DNA of 64,000 bases, taken from an uncultured Bacteroidales bacterium. GTDB taxonomy: Bacteria; Bacteroidota; Bacteroidia; Bacteroidales; UBA932. Both the position numbers and the translations under genes were made by a program. Positions within the stretch are counted from its first letter, which is position 1; the number at the start of each line of letters is the position of its first letter. Location of the stretch: positions 62,001-126,000 of the forward strand of contig ONXC01000001.1 of NCBI GenBank assembly GCA_900321715.1. Reading direction: 5' to 3'. Positions 45,733 through 54,627 of the stretch are shown here, piece after piece. Below the pieces are notes generated by a model. It did not search any database and had not been told where the DNA came from. It was given only the letters and a program-made list of their open reading frames with translations.

Positions 45733-45764
45733 TTTTACTCCCGGCAAAAAGAATAGGAGTAAAA
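45733..45764 (+). promoter_or_regulatory. Leader-type hairpin TTTTACTCC...GGAGTAAAA, copy 3
   Basis: TTTTACTCC (45733-45741), GCAAAA in the loop, and GGAGTAAAA (45756-45764) repeat the element found at 41.85 kb and 13.8 kb. It sits 20 nt before the GH31 start. Confidence 0.7.
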
Positions 45765-45783
45765 GTTGTAAAGTATTGATACA

Positions 45784-48435
45784 ATGAGAGTTAACAAAAA
45801 CGCCTGCCTCTGTCTGCTCGTTGCTCTGGCGATAGCCTGTACGCCCAGGAACGTTGTTTCCGTGAATACGGGCACCGGACTTTTGCGTCTTGAGGTGGTG
45901 AGCCCTGAGATTGTGAGGGTGAGCGTAGCCAAGGACGGACGGTTCAGTGACCGTCAGAGCCTTGCCGTGCTCCCTCAGGAGGGCTGCACGGACTTTGAGG
46001 TATCGGAGGCCATGGGCGTAGTGCATCTTACCACAAAGGCCCTTGCGGTAGACGTTTACAAGGCCGATGGAAGCATGCGCTTCTACGACGGGGAAGGCAA
46101 CGTCCTTGCCGATGAAGGGCGCATTAGCTTTGACCGTGGCACTGCCGTGAGTTTTGCCTCCACAGACGACGAAGCCTTCTACGGACTTGGACAGCATCAG
46201 GCCGGGGAACTTGACCACAAGGGCCGCCGTGAGGAGCTGTACCAGTACAATACCAAGATAAGCGTCCCCTTCGTGCTCTCCAACAAGGGTTACGGAATCC
46301 TCTTTGACGCATATTCCTACAGCCGATGGGGCAGCACTGAACCCTACCGCCAGCTTGGAGAGGTATTTGACCTTGACCTTGAGGGCCGATACACCGCCGC
46401 TTCCGGCCGTGTCCTCATCCAGAAGGAAGACTCCCTCTACTATGAGAACGAGTGGGCCATAAGGAACCTTCCCAAGAGTGTGCCCCTTAACGGCGCGAAG
46501 GTGCGCTACAGCGGCACCATCACCGCCCATGAAACCGGCGACTACCACTTCATCCAGTACTATGCCGGCTTCCAGAGCACCTCAATCGGCGGGAAGGAGG
46601 TCATGAGCCGCCGTTGGCGCCCGGCGTGGAACCCCAACAGCTGCAAATACACCGTCCACCTTGAAAAAGGCGTTCCCACTCCAGTTGTGATAGACTGGGA
46701 GCCGGACGGAGACGTGTCTTATATCGGCCTGAGGGTTGCTCCCCTTGAATCTCCGGAGGATGAGTCCCGCCTCACTTTCTGGAGCGAATGTGAGCCTATG
46801 GCCGATTTCTACTTCATCGCAGGCGGAAGCGCCGACAAAGTGATTTCAGGCTACCGCAAGCTAAGCGGCAAGGCCCCCGTAATGCCCAAGTGGGCCCTTG
46901 GATTCTGGCAGAGCCGTGAGCGCTACAGCACGCAGGAAGACCTTGTGGGCACCCTCGCGGAATTCCGCCGCCGCCACATCCCCGTGGATAATATTGTCCA
47001 GGACTGGCAGTACTGGGAGGAGGATCAGTGGGGAAGCCATCAGTTTGACTCGGCCCGCTACCCGGCCCCGGAGGCCATGCTTGACAGCGTCCACGCCATG
47101 CACGGCCGATTCATGATAAGTGTCTGGCCAAAGTTCTATACCAATACGGACAATTACAAGGAGCTGAAGGCCGCAGGTTATGCCTATACCCACGCTGAGG
47201 AAGACGGCCTTGAAGACTGGCTAGGCCATAAGCAGAGCTTCTACGACGCCTATGCAGAAGGCGGCCGCAAGATGTTCTGGGATCAGATGGACCGTAACCT
47301 CTACTCTAAGTTCGGCCGGAAGATAGACGCATGGTGGATGGATGCCTCTGAGCCAAACCTCAGGGACTGCCTCCCTATGGATTACTTCAAGTGGCTCATC
47401 ACTCCAAACGCCCTTGGCTCCTCCACTGAATACCTTAATGCATACGCCCTGGTTAATGCCCAGGCTATCTACGAGGGCCAGCGCTCCGTAGATCCGGATA
47501 AGAGGGTGTTCCTCCTTACCCGTAACGGCTTTGCCGGCCTCCAGAGGTATTCCACGGCATCATGGAGCGGGGATATCGGCACATCCTGGGAAGATTTCCG
47601 CATGCAGGCCGCTGCTGGTCTTAACTACTCCATGAGCGGAATTCCTTTCTGGGGAATGGACATCGGAGGCTTCTCCGTGATGAGTAAGTTCTATGACAGC
47701 GCAAATGCCCCCGAATGGCAGGAACTCCAGACCCGCTGGCGTCAGGCCGGCACCTTCGTGCCCCTTTTCCGCACTCACGGCCAGTGGCCAAGAAGGGAAC
47801 TCTGGAACATTGCCCCGGAGGGCTCAAAAGCCTATGAGAGCATTCTCTACTATATGAAGCTCCGCTACAGGCTCATGCCTTATATATATTCGCTTACAGG
47901 CGCCGTCCATTATGAGGACGCTACCATCATGAGGGCCCTTGCAATGGATTACCCGCATGATCCCGAAGTCCGTGACCTCTCAGACCAATGGCTCTTCGGG
48001 CCTGCCATTATGGTTTGCCCGGTGTTTGAGTACAAGGCAACAAGCCGCAGTGTCTACTTCCCGGAAGGCACCTGGTATGACTTCTACACCGGTGAGAAGA
48101 TTGAAGGCGGCCGCCGTATAACCGTTGACGCCCCGTATGAGAGGATACCCCTTTACGTCCGCGCCGGCAGCATCATCCCCATGGGCCCGGATATGGAATG
48201 GACGGATGAAAAACCTCTGGAGGAGGTCACCCTCATGGTATATCCCGGGGCCAATTCCGACTTCACCCTCTACGAGGATGACGGCCTCACCTACGGCTAT
48301 GAGCGCGGGGAATACGCCGTTACCCGTATCCACTGGAACAATGCCGTTGGGAAGGCCGATATAGGCCCCCGTGAAGGCTCTTATCCGGGGATGCCGGAGG
48401 GGAGGACCTACAAAGTTGTAGTTGTGGGACAATAA
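45784..48435 (+). CDS. GH31 alpha-glycosidase with PA14-like insert (alpha-xylosidase type)
   Basis: This 883-residue lipoprotein (IACTP) has an N-terminal GH31 beta-sandwich (EAFYGLGQHQ). A PA14-like insert follows at about residues 235-330 (LNGAKVRYSGTITAHETGDY), then the barrel. The nucleophile is in DAWWMDASEPN and the acid/base in SWSGDIGTSWEDF. A C-terminal beta domain ends the protein. The PA14 insert is known from alpha-xylosidases of xyloglucan loci. An alternative is alpha-galactosidase activity, which would serve galactomannan, since no GH27/GH36 gene is present. Sequence alone does not decide. Confidence 0.88.
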   Translation: MRVNKNACLCLLVALAIACTPRNVVSVNTGTGLLRLEVVSPEIVRVSVAKDGRFSDRQSLAVLPQEGCTDFEVSEAMGVVHLTTKALAVDVYKADGSMRFYDGEGNVLADEGRISFDRGTAVSFASTDDEAFYGLGQHQAGELDHKGRREELYQYNTKISVPFVLSNKGYGILFDAYSYSRWGSTEPYRQLGEVFDLDLEGRYTAASGRVLIQKEDSLYYENEWAIRNLPKSVPLNGAKVRYSGTITAHETGDYHFIQYYAGFQSTSIGGKEVMSRRWRPAWNPNSCKYTVHLEKGVPTPVVIDWEPDGDVSYIGLRVAPLESPEDESRLTFWSECEPMADFYFIAGGSADKVISGYRKLSGKAPVMPKWALGFWQSRERYSTQEDLVGTLAEFRRRHIPVDNIVQDWQYWEEDQWGSHQFDSARYPAPEAMLDSVHAMHGRFMISVWPKFYTNTDNYKELKAAGYAYTHAEEDGLEDWLGHKQSFYDAYAEGGRKMFWDQMDRNLYSKFGRKIDAWWMDASEPNLRDCLPMDYFKWLITPNALGSSTEYLNAYALVNAQAIYEGQRSVDPDKRVFLLTRNGFAGLQRYSTASWSGDIGTSWEDFRMQAAAGLNYSMSGIPFWGMDIGGFSVMSKFYDSANAPEWQELQTRWRQAGTFVPLFRTHGQWPRRELWNIAPEGSKAYESILYYMKLRYRLMPYIYSLTGAVHYEDATIMRALAMDYPHDPEVRDLSDQWLFGPAIMVCPVFEYKATSRSVYFPEGTWYDFYTGEKIEGGRRITVDAPYERIPLYVRAGSIIPMGPDMEWTDEKPLEEVTLMVYPGANSDFTLYEDDGLTYGYERGEYAVTRIHWNNAVGKADIGPREGSYPGMPEGRTYKVVVVGQ

Positions 48436-48451
48436 CTAACTAAAACCTTAT

Positions 48452-50767
48452 ATGAAAAAGACAGTATTAATGATGTCCAGTGTTGTAATATCGGCCGCCG
48501 CTCTGTCTTCCTGTAATCAGCAGGGAGCGGCTCCCGCTATCCCCGCCGACAAAGCGGTTGAGGCAAAGGTAGAGAAAGTGCTTAAGGGCATGACCCTTGA
48601 AGAGAAGGCCGGCCAGCTGGTTCAGCTTAACATCTCCACCCTGGAAGATGAGACCCGCGAGGCAATAGATCCCGCAAAGCTTGACAAGATCATTGGTGAG
48701 TACAAGGTGGGCTCCATCCTCAATGTGATGCACGACAAAGCCCATTCCCGTGAGGAAACCGCCGCCATGGTGCGCCAGATCCAGGAAAAGAGCATGGAAG
48801 CTATCGGCATCCCCTGCATCTACGGCCTGGATATGATTCACGGTGCGTCTTATCTTAGCGAAGGCTCCCTGTACCCGCAGGAGATTAACCTTGGCGCCAC
48901 TTTCAACCGTGAATTCGCCCGCCAGATGGGCCATGCAATGGCTTATGAAACCCGCGCAGCGCAGGTTCCCTGGGTGTTCTCCCCGGTCATGGACCTTGGC
49001 CGTGATCCCCGCTGGCCCCGTCTGTGGGAAAGCTTCGGCGAGGACCCTTACCTGCAGGCAGAGCTGGCCCGTGAGGAAACCCTGGCCCTTCAGGGCGAAG
49101 ACCCCAACCACATAGACCTTGAGCACGTTGCCGTGTCCATCAAGCACTTCATGGGTTACGGCGTTCCCGTGAGCGGTAAGGACCGCACTCCCGCCATCAT
49201 CGCGGAGAATGACCTCAGGGAGAAATTCTTTGCTCCGTTCCTGGAGTGCTTCCGCGCCGGCGCCCTCACCGCAATGGTGAACAGCGCCTCCATCAACGGC
49301 ATCCCCACCCACGCCAACGCCATCCTCCTTAGCGGATGGGTGAAAGAGCAGCTTGGCTGGGACGGTATGCTTGTGACGGACTGGGCCGATATTGACAACC
49401 TCTTCCAGCGTGACCACGTTGCGGCCGACAAAAAGGAAGCCGTGGCAATGGGTATCAACGCCGGCATTGATATGATCATGGACCCCTACGATCCCGAGTG
49501 CTGCACCGCGGTCATCGAGTGCGTGAAGGAAGGTCTTATCTCAAAGGAACGCCTTGACGACGCTGTCCGCCGCGTCCTGAGGCTGAAAGTCCGCCTGGGC
49601 CTCTTTGAGAACCCCTGCTGGGAGTATGAGTATCCCGAATTCGCTTCTGAGGAATTCGGAAAGCAGTCCTACAGGGCAGCGGTTGAGAGCGAGGTCCTCC
49701 TCAAGAACGAGGGCGGAATCCTTCCTCTCAAGGGCACGGAACGCATCCTTGTCTGCGGCCCCAACGCCAACAGTCTTCGCACCCTCAACGGCGGCTGGAG
49801 CTACACCTGGCAGGGATCGGCCGATGATTATGTGCCTCAGTACAACACCATCCTGGAGGCCCTCCAGAACCGTTTCCCCGGAAAGGTTACCTGGGTTCCC
49901 GGCGTTGTCTATGAAGGTGCAGACTGGCAGAATGACGTTGTGGCAAGCATCCAGCAGGCCGTGAACGTGGCCAGAAGCGCAGACGTCATTGTGTGCTGCG
50001 TGGGTGAGAACTCCTACTGCGAGACTCCCGGTAACATGGATGACCTTAATTTATCGGCCAACCAGAAGGAGCTTGTCAAGGCTGTTGCCGCTACCGGAAA
50101 GCCCGTTGTCCTGGTGCTTAACGAGGGCCGTCCCCGTCTTATCGGAGACATCGAGCCCCTTGCAAAGGCCGTTGTGGACGTGATGCTGCCTTCAAACTAC
50201 GGCGGAGACGCCCTTGCAGCCCTTCTTGCCGGCGATGAAAACTTCTCCGGTAAGCTTCCGTTCACCTACTCCAAGCACATCAACGCCCTCCATACCTATG
50301 ACTACAAGGTTTCCGAGCACCGTGAGACCATGGAAGGCTCCTACAACTACGACGCAGTCATGGACGTCCAGTGGCCATTCGGCTACGGCTTAAGCTATAC
50401 CAGGTTTGAGTATTCTGGCCTTAAGGTATCGGCCGATACCTTCAAGGCCGGCGATGTCCTGAAAGTATCTGTGGACGTGAAGAACGTAGGTGACCGCGCC
50501 GGCAAGGAGGCCGTTCTCCTTTACAGCTCTGACCTTGTGGCTTCCCTCATCCCGGACGTAAAGCGTCTACGCGGTTTTGAGAAGATTGCCCTTGAGCCCG
50601 GTGAGACCAAGACTGTGGAGTTTGAGCTCCCTGCATCGGCCCTGGCATTTGTTGGCGCAGATGGAAAATGGCGCCTTGAAAAGGGCGATTTCCGCATCTC
50701 TTGCGGCGGCCTTGGAGTTATGGTTAACTGCACAGAAACAAAGGTATGGGAAACTCCCAACATTTAA
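48452..50767 (+). CDS. GH3 beta-glucosidase-type exo-glycosidase lipoprotein
   Basis: This 771-residue lipoprotein (LSSCNQ) has the GH3 (beta/alpha)8 domain with RDPRWPRLWESFGEDPYL, the KHF(M)GYG substrate region and the nucleophile Asp in MLVTDWADIDNL. The alpha/beta sandwich follows (LLKNEGGILPLKG) and a C-terminal fibronectin-III-like domain (GLSYTRFEYSGLKV, VDVKNVGDRAGKEAVLLY). It probably trims beta-glucosyl ends of glucomannan or xyloglucan oligosaccharides in the periplasm. The 2-epimerase gene begins inside its last codons. Confidence 0.93.
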   Translation: MKKTVLMMSSVVISAAALSSCNQQGAAPAIPADKAVEAKVEKVLKGMTLEEKAGQLVQLNISTLEDETREAIDPAKLDKIIGEYKVGSILNVMHDKAHSREETAAMVRQIQEKSMEAIGIPCIYGLDMIHGASYLSEGSLYPQEINLGATFNREFARQMGHAMAYETRAAQVPWVFSPVMDLGRDPRWPRLWESFGEDPYLQAELAREETLALQGEDPNHIDLEHVAVSIKHFMGYGVPVSGKDRTPAIIAENDLREKFFAPFLECFRAGALTAMVNSASINGIPTHANAILLSGWVKEQLGWDGMLVTDWADIDNLFQRDHVAADKKEAVAMGINAGIDMIMDPYDPECCTAVIECVKEGLISKERLDDAVRRVLRLKVRLGLFENPCWEYEYPEFASEEFGKQSYRAAVESEVLLKNEGGILPLKGTERILVCGPNANSLRTLNGGWSYTWQGSADDYVPQYNTILEALQNRFPGKVTWVPGVVYEGADWQNDVVASIQQAVNVARSADVIVCCVGENSYCETPGNMDDLNLSANQKELVKAVAATGKPVVLVLNEGRPRLIGDIEPLAKAVVDVMLPSNYGGDALAALLAGDENFSGKLPFTYSKHINALHTYDYKVSEHRETMEGSYNYDAVMDVQWPFGYGLSYTRFEYSGLKVSADTFKAGDVLKVSVDVKNVGDRAGKEAVLLYSSDLVASLIPDVKRLRGFEKIALEPGETKTVEFELPASALAFVGADGKWRLEKGDFRISCGGLGVMVNCTETKVWETPNI

Positions 50768-51921
50768 GTGAATTCAAATCAGTACTGCAGGAGAACATCC
50801 TGCAGTATTGGTTAAAGCTCCGTGACCCGGAGGGAGGCTTCTACGGGGAGGTCTCGGCAAGCGGTGATGTGATTAAGGATGCGCCAAGAGGCGTTATCCT
50901 CAATGCCCGCATCATCTGGGCCTTTGCCGCCGCGTATCGCGCACTGGGCCGGAAGGAGTACCTGGATGCTGCCGTATGGGCTAAGGAGTGGTTCCTGAAG
51001 CATTTCTGTGACCACAAATACGGCGGGGTTTATTGGAGCGTTTCGGCAACGGGAGAGCCCCTTGAAGACAAGAAGCAGCTCTATTCCCAGGGCTTTGCAA
51101 TCTACGGGCTTTCAGAGCTTGCACGGGCAAATGGTGACAAGGAGGCCCTTAATGAGGCCGTGAACCTCTTTAAAGTAGTTGAGGCAAAGTTCTCCGATAC
51201 CCTTTACGGAGGCTACACGGAGGCATTGGCGCGAGACTTCTCTCCGCTGGAGGATATGTCGTTATCGGCCCATGATATTAATGCCGATAAGACGATGAAT
51301 TCCCACCTTCACATCCTGGAGGCGTTTGCAAATCTTTACAGGGTGTGGCCGGATCCGTCCCTTAAAGAGGCCGTGGAGAGGCTTCTGGACATTACATGCA
51401 GAAAGGTGATGGGGGAGGACGGACATCTCAAACTCTACTTTAAGAATGACTGGACGGTGCTTCCCGGCGCAGTTTCCTATGGCCACGACATTGAGACTTC
51501 CTGGCTTATGCTGGAGTGCGCAGAGGCTCTTAATGATGAAAGCGTTGTTTCACGTGTGAAACCATACGCTTTAAGTCTTGGAATTGCCGGCAACGAAGGC
51601 CTTCTCCAGGATGGATCCATGCGTTATGAGAGGCTCACCGACGGCACCTTTGACGACTCCCGACAGTGGTGGGTTCAGGCCGAGACAGTGGTGGGTAACC
51701 TCTGGCTGTGGAAGTACCACGGAGTAGCCTCCGGCTACAATGTGGCCATTAAGGCCTGGGACTACATCATTAAGAATCTTGTGGACAGTGAAGGCGGAGA
51801 ATGGTGGTGGGCCGTCCTCCCGGATGGCACCCTTGACAAAGCCAACCCCAAGGCCGGCTTCTGGAAGTGCCCCTATCACAACTCCCGTATGTGCCTTGAG
51901 GCCCTCAGGATACTGGGGTAG
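50746..51921 (+). CDS. Cellobiose/mannobiose 2-epimerase (AGE family)
   Basis: This 391-residue cytosolic (alpha/alpha)6 protein of the N-acylglucosamine 2-epimerase family contains DPEGGFYGEVSASG, GVILNARIIWAFAAAYR, the histidine motifs YGHDIETSWLMLE and CPYHNSRMCLEAL, and QWWVQAETVVGNLW. These mark disaccharide 2-epimerases. With the GH130 phosphorylase it converts mannobiose to mannosyl-glucose for phosphorolysis. It overlaps the GH3 gene by 22 nt and is the last PUL gene before the inserted island. Confidence 0.93.
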   Translation: MGNSQHLSEFKSVLQENILQYWLKLRDPEGGFYGEVSASGDVIKDAPRGVILNARIIWAFAAAYRALGRKEYLDAAVWAKEWFLKHFCDHKYGGVYWSVSATGEPLEDKKQLYSQGFAIYGLSELARANGDKEALNEAVNLFKVVEAKFSDTLYGGYTEALARDFSPLEDMSLSAHDINADKTMNSHLHILEAFANLYRVWPDPSLKEAVERLLDITCRKVMGEDGHLKLYFKNDWTVLPGAVSYGHDIETSWLMLECAEALNDESVVSRVKPYALSLGIAGNEGLLQDGSMRYERLTDGTFDDSRQWWVQAETVVGNLWLWKYHGVASGYNVAIKAWDYIIKNLVDSEGGEWWWAVLPDGTLDKANPKAGFWKCPYHNSRMCLEALRILG

Positions 51922-52069
51922 CTTCCGGCCAGTGCCCTTCGGACCGGTACGGACCTTCGGTCCTATCCCTCCCATGCGTCCGTGCTGGGGCACGGCCTCT
52001 GGGCCCCTCCCGTTCACGAAGCCACGGGCGGCTACGCCGTCCGAAGGGCACCGCCCGAGAAGCCCGCTT
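51922..52069. repeat. Palindrome-dense intergenic block
   Basis: No gene is seen. GTGCCCTTCGGAC (from about 51,933) and GTCCGAAGGGCAC (about 52,039-52,051) are inverted. Inside lie GGACC-TTC-GGTCC (about 51,951-51,963) and CCGTGC-TGGG-GCACGG (about 51,980-51,995). The block abuts MITE copy 1 and marks the left edge of the accessory island. Confidence 0.6.
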
Positions 52070-52204
52070 GCCGTGTTGACGCTTAGATTGCTTCTATGGC
52101 CGATTTCAATGCCAACATGGCAAAGAAATCGGCCATTTCCCTGAAAAACGCTGCCGTGTCGGTCCCCAAAACGCCATTAGGAGCGTTATACGTGTCAACA
52201 CGGC
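52070..52204. mobile_element. MITE-like element, copy 1 (135 bp)
   Basis: Terminal inverted repeats GCCGTGTTGAC and GTCAACACGGC bound a 135-bp unit. It has an internal 12-bp inverted pair, ATGGCCGATTTC and GAAATCGGCCAT. It is about 93% identical to a second 135-bp copy at 53,313, in the same orientation. It encodes nothing convincing, so a transposase acting in trans would be needed. No clear target-site duplication was seen. Confidence 0.8.
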
Positions 52205-52234
52205 TATATTACGGTCGACGTTCCATAGGGGCCA

Positions 52235-52933
52235 CTAAAACACATACGCAACCCCAAATCCGTTCTCTGTACCGCCAATGTGAAGCATGGGGCGATACGT
52301 TAGGGCAGAATTGTAATTATTGATGGCTGTCTTCATCTTATTCTCCCCGGGTATGTTGATGGCAAAGCCTGCAATTGTCACGACTCCGCCCACGATGAGC
52401 ATCCACTTGGCAGCGTTGTATGGGCGGTCATAAGGAGGCACGGGCGTTCCGCCACCTCCGATATGCCATCCAAGAAGGTACCCTGCGCCGTAACCAAAGA
52501 AACAAGCACCAGCAACGCCGATGATACCGCCCACGGTACTCATAGTCTTGCCGCTCTTGAACAAGGCAAGATCGTCAGTGGTGAAGAACCTGTCCAGCAT
52601 TTCGTTTTCAATAGTCACTCCGCCCACGGAAACTTTTCCGCTCCAGGGATTATAAGTCATCACGCCCGAAGGAAGATTGCTCTTATTTGAATCCTGGCTC
52701 ACATTATACATTTCACGCTCACCGTTCTCATATGTTATCATAACGATATCTGCAATGTCCAGCGAATATGTGGGGCCTTCTGGATTGGAAAACTTCTTGT
52801 AGCAAATATCGGACTGCCTGACCTCGGTCACTTTGGCCTGGATGTCGGTTCCGTCCTTTTTTGTGATGATGTCCTGTGCGAAGAGTGAGGTGCTGCAGAG
52901 GAGGATTGTGAGGGTGGTAATGATGTGCTTCAT
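52235..52933 (-). CDS. Small exported membrane protein of unknown function
   Basis: Counted from MKHIITTLTI this is 232 residues with a signal peptide (TSLFAQ). The N-terminal half has a beta-rich domain with ITKKDGTDIQAKVTEVRQS and YSLDIADIVMITYENGERE, common in Bacteroidetes secreted proteins. The C-terminal half has two hydrophobic, Gly-rich membrane helices (VGGIIGVAGACFFGYGAGYLLG; MLIVGGVVTIAGFAINI). I do not recognise a function. The gene lies exactly between the two MITE copies, so it may travel with them. Confidence 0.7.
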   Translation of the reverse strand: MKHIITTLTILLCSTSLFAQDIITKKDGTDIQAKVTEVRQSDICYKKFSNPEGPTYSLDIADIVMITYENGEREMYNVSQDSNKSNLPSGVMTYNPWSGKVSVGGVTIENEMLDRFFTTDDLALFKSGKTMSTVGGIIGVAGACFFGYGAGYLLGWHIGGGGTPVPPYDRPYNAAKWMLIVGGVVTIAGFAINIPGENKMKTAINNYNSALTYRPMLHIGGTENGFGVAYVF

Positions 52934-53312
52934 ATTGCAGTGTGTTAAACTTAACAAAACAAAAATACAAAAATTATGTGAGCGATATACTAGTTTACAC
53001 CAATAATCCCGTTAATATCATTTATATCGGATTGATGTAAGGGGACCATTCGGCCCCCATTTCTTTATCCTTCAAGGACGAAATCCATCAAACGCGGCCT
53101 CCTTTTTAAACGAAAATAAGCCTCTGAAACTCAGAAGCTTAAATCTTTTTTATAGTGCAGGTGGTCGCCGAAGCGTTCCAATTACACTTTCTGCGGCAAA
53201 AGTAAACTTTTTCTTTAACTTTTACAAGAATTATCGGATAACAATGAAAAATAATCCGCAAGATAGACTTGTCTGTTCTTCATTTTTTGCTTGTGTGGTT
53301 GGTTCCGCGCTT
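52934..53312. other. AT-rich intergenic region with one terminator-like hairpin
   Basis: No gene is apparent. A hairpin at 53,118-53,140 (AAGC..TCTGA / TCAGA..GCTT, one mismatch) followed by a T-run to 53,151 looks like a plus-strand terminator. The rest is unremarkable AT-rich sequence. Confidence 0.45.
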
Positions 53313-53447
53313 GCCGTGTTGACGCTCATATTGCTTATATGGCCGATTTCAATGCCAACACGGCAAAGAAATCGACCATTTTCCGTAAAATCGCTGCCGT
53401 GTCGGTCCCCAAAACGCCATCAGGAGCGTTATACGTGTCAACACGGC
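53313..53447. mobile_element. MITE-like element, copy 2 (135 bp)
   Basis: Same termini (GCCGTGTTGAC / GTCAACACGGC), length and orientation as copy 1. It ends only 4 nt before the stop codon of the DUF262-HNH gene. The internal inverted pair is partly decayed (one arm reads ATCGACCAT). Confidence 0.8.
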
Positions 53448-53451
53448 AACC

Positions 53452-54624
53452 TTATTTATTCCCTTTAAGTCTATTATGGTGAATGCAGAGCATCTGGCAG
53501 TTCTTGATGTCGGTACTGCCATCGTTTGACCATGCTGTTACGTGGTCTGCTTCCATCTCGCTGTATTTCCAGATTCTTGTTTGAGTAGATTCATGACCTT
53601 TTTCGCAGTCAGGACAATTGCTTACTCCTCTTTCCTTGGCACGTTTTGTCTGTTCTTCATATTTTGCTCGTTTGGTTGGTTCCTCAAATAGTCTGATCTC
53701 CAATAAAGAACGGTTTTTCTTTCCATCAAGAAGGTATTCATATATGCCTCGCTTATCTTTTACGAAGAAATCAGAATATAATTGCCGAACCTCCTCATTG
53801 AGTAGTTTCTTGTCATATGGAGTGCTATGAAACCTTTCATACATCTGCCCCCAGTTGATACTACGCATCTCTTTCTCTACCGAATAGAACATTTCTGTAA
53901 CCCAGTCAATGACGGTATTGAAATAGGTTTTTAACTCATTGATGTTGTCATCAAACCGATGCTCCATCATATAATGTGAAATATTCCCCTTGCTTACCCA
54001 GTTCAGTGCAACTTTCAGATACTCCTGTCTCTTGACATTACCAGTCATATAATGCGACCATTTTTGGATATTGGAGTTATTTGAGTTGCTGAACTCAGCC
54101 TTTGCCAACGTAACGAATGGGCCAGAAAAAATTGCGTTATTGATTTCCTGATCGTTGAGTGGCTCACCATTGGTGTTAATGGTTTTAAACCAGGCTTTGA
54201 TATCATCCTCATCTCCGATACACTCATAGATTAACAGTTGCGCGTCGAGTATCCTGTTGCGCCGCTCCTCAGAAAGAGCATCGAAGTACCACTCTTTTTT
54301 ATCGGCATCAACATAAGCAAATTTTCTTTTGAGATATCTGCCTATGGAGGTTATTCTTTGTTGCCCATCCAGAACCTCAAGTCGGCCGTCAGGGAGTCTA
54401 TTGAAATACAATAGTCCCAACGGGTAACCATTTAATAGAGAGTTGATAACGGCTTTCTCTTTCTCAGATTTATTCTCAGAATAAATGTAGTTTCTTTGGT
54501 ACTCAGGCTGAATCGTAAGTTTCCCATTCAGGCCAAAGAGGCCTTTCCCCTCCGCCTCATTCCATTCAAACCCCTCCAATACTTGCCTGACAGTATAGTC
54601 CGTCTTGAGGAATGTCTGCATCAT
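53452..54624 (-). CDS. DUF262-HNH protein, probable modification-dependent or restriction nuclease
   Basis: This 390-residue protein has an N-terminal DUF262 (ParB/sulfiredoxin-like) domain with LTIQPEYQRNYIY and RLEVLDGQQRITSI, a helical middle, and a C-terminal HNH nuclease: CPDCEKG, MEADHVTAWSNDG and NCQMLCIHHNRLKG. DUF262 plus nuclease is the plan of GmrSD-like defence proteins, but here the nuclease is a simple Cys-containing HNH. It begins 3 nt after the methyltransferase stop, so the two form an operon of restriction-modification type. Codon use is more AT-rich than the PUL genes. Confidence 0.82.
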   Translation of the reverse strand: MMQTFLKTDYTVRQVLEGFEWNEAEGKGLFGLNGKLTIQPEYQRNYIYSENKSEKEKAVINSLLNGYPLGLLYFNRLPDGRLEVLDGQQRITSIGRYLKRKFAYVDADKKEWYFDALSEERRNRILDAQLLIYECIGDEDDIKAWFKTINTNGEPLNDQEINNAIFSGPFVTLAKAEFSNSNNSNIQKWSHYMTGNVKRQEYLKVALNWVSKGNISHYMMEHRFDDNINELKTYFNTVIDWVTEMFYSVEKEMRSINWGQMYERFHSTPYDKKLLNEEVRQLYSDFFVKDKRGIYEYLLDGKKNRSLLEIRLFEEPTKRAKYEEQTKRAKERGVSNCPDCEKGHESTQTRIWKYSEMEADHVTAWSNDGSTDIKNCQMLCIHHNRLKGNK

Positions 54625-54627
54625 ATT

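Noticed and set aside
53244..53468. Open frame covering MITE copy 2
   Set aside because: It is made of the repeat itself, and the equivalent frame in copy 1 differs; no sign of selection as a protein.
53452..54624. Canonical GmrSD type IV restriction enzyme
   Set aside because: The DUF262 domain is present, but the C-terminus is a short Cys-containing HNH, not the DUF1524 domain of GmrD, and it is paired with a methyltransferase.
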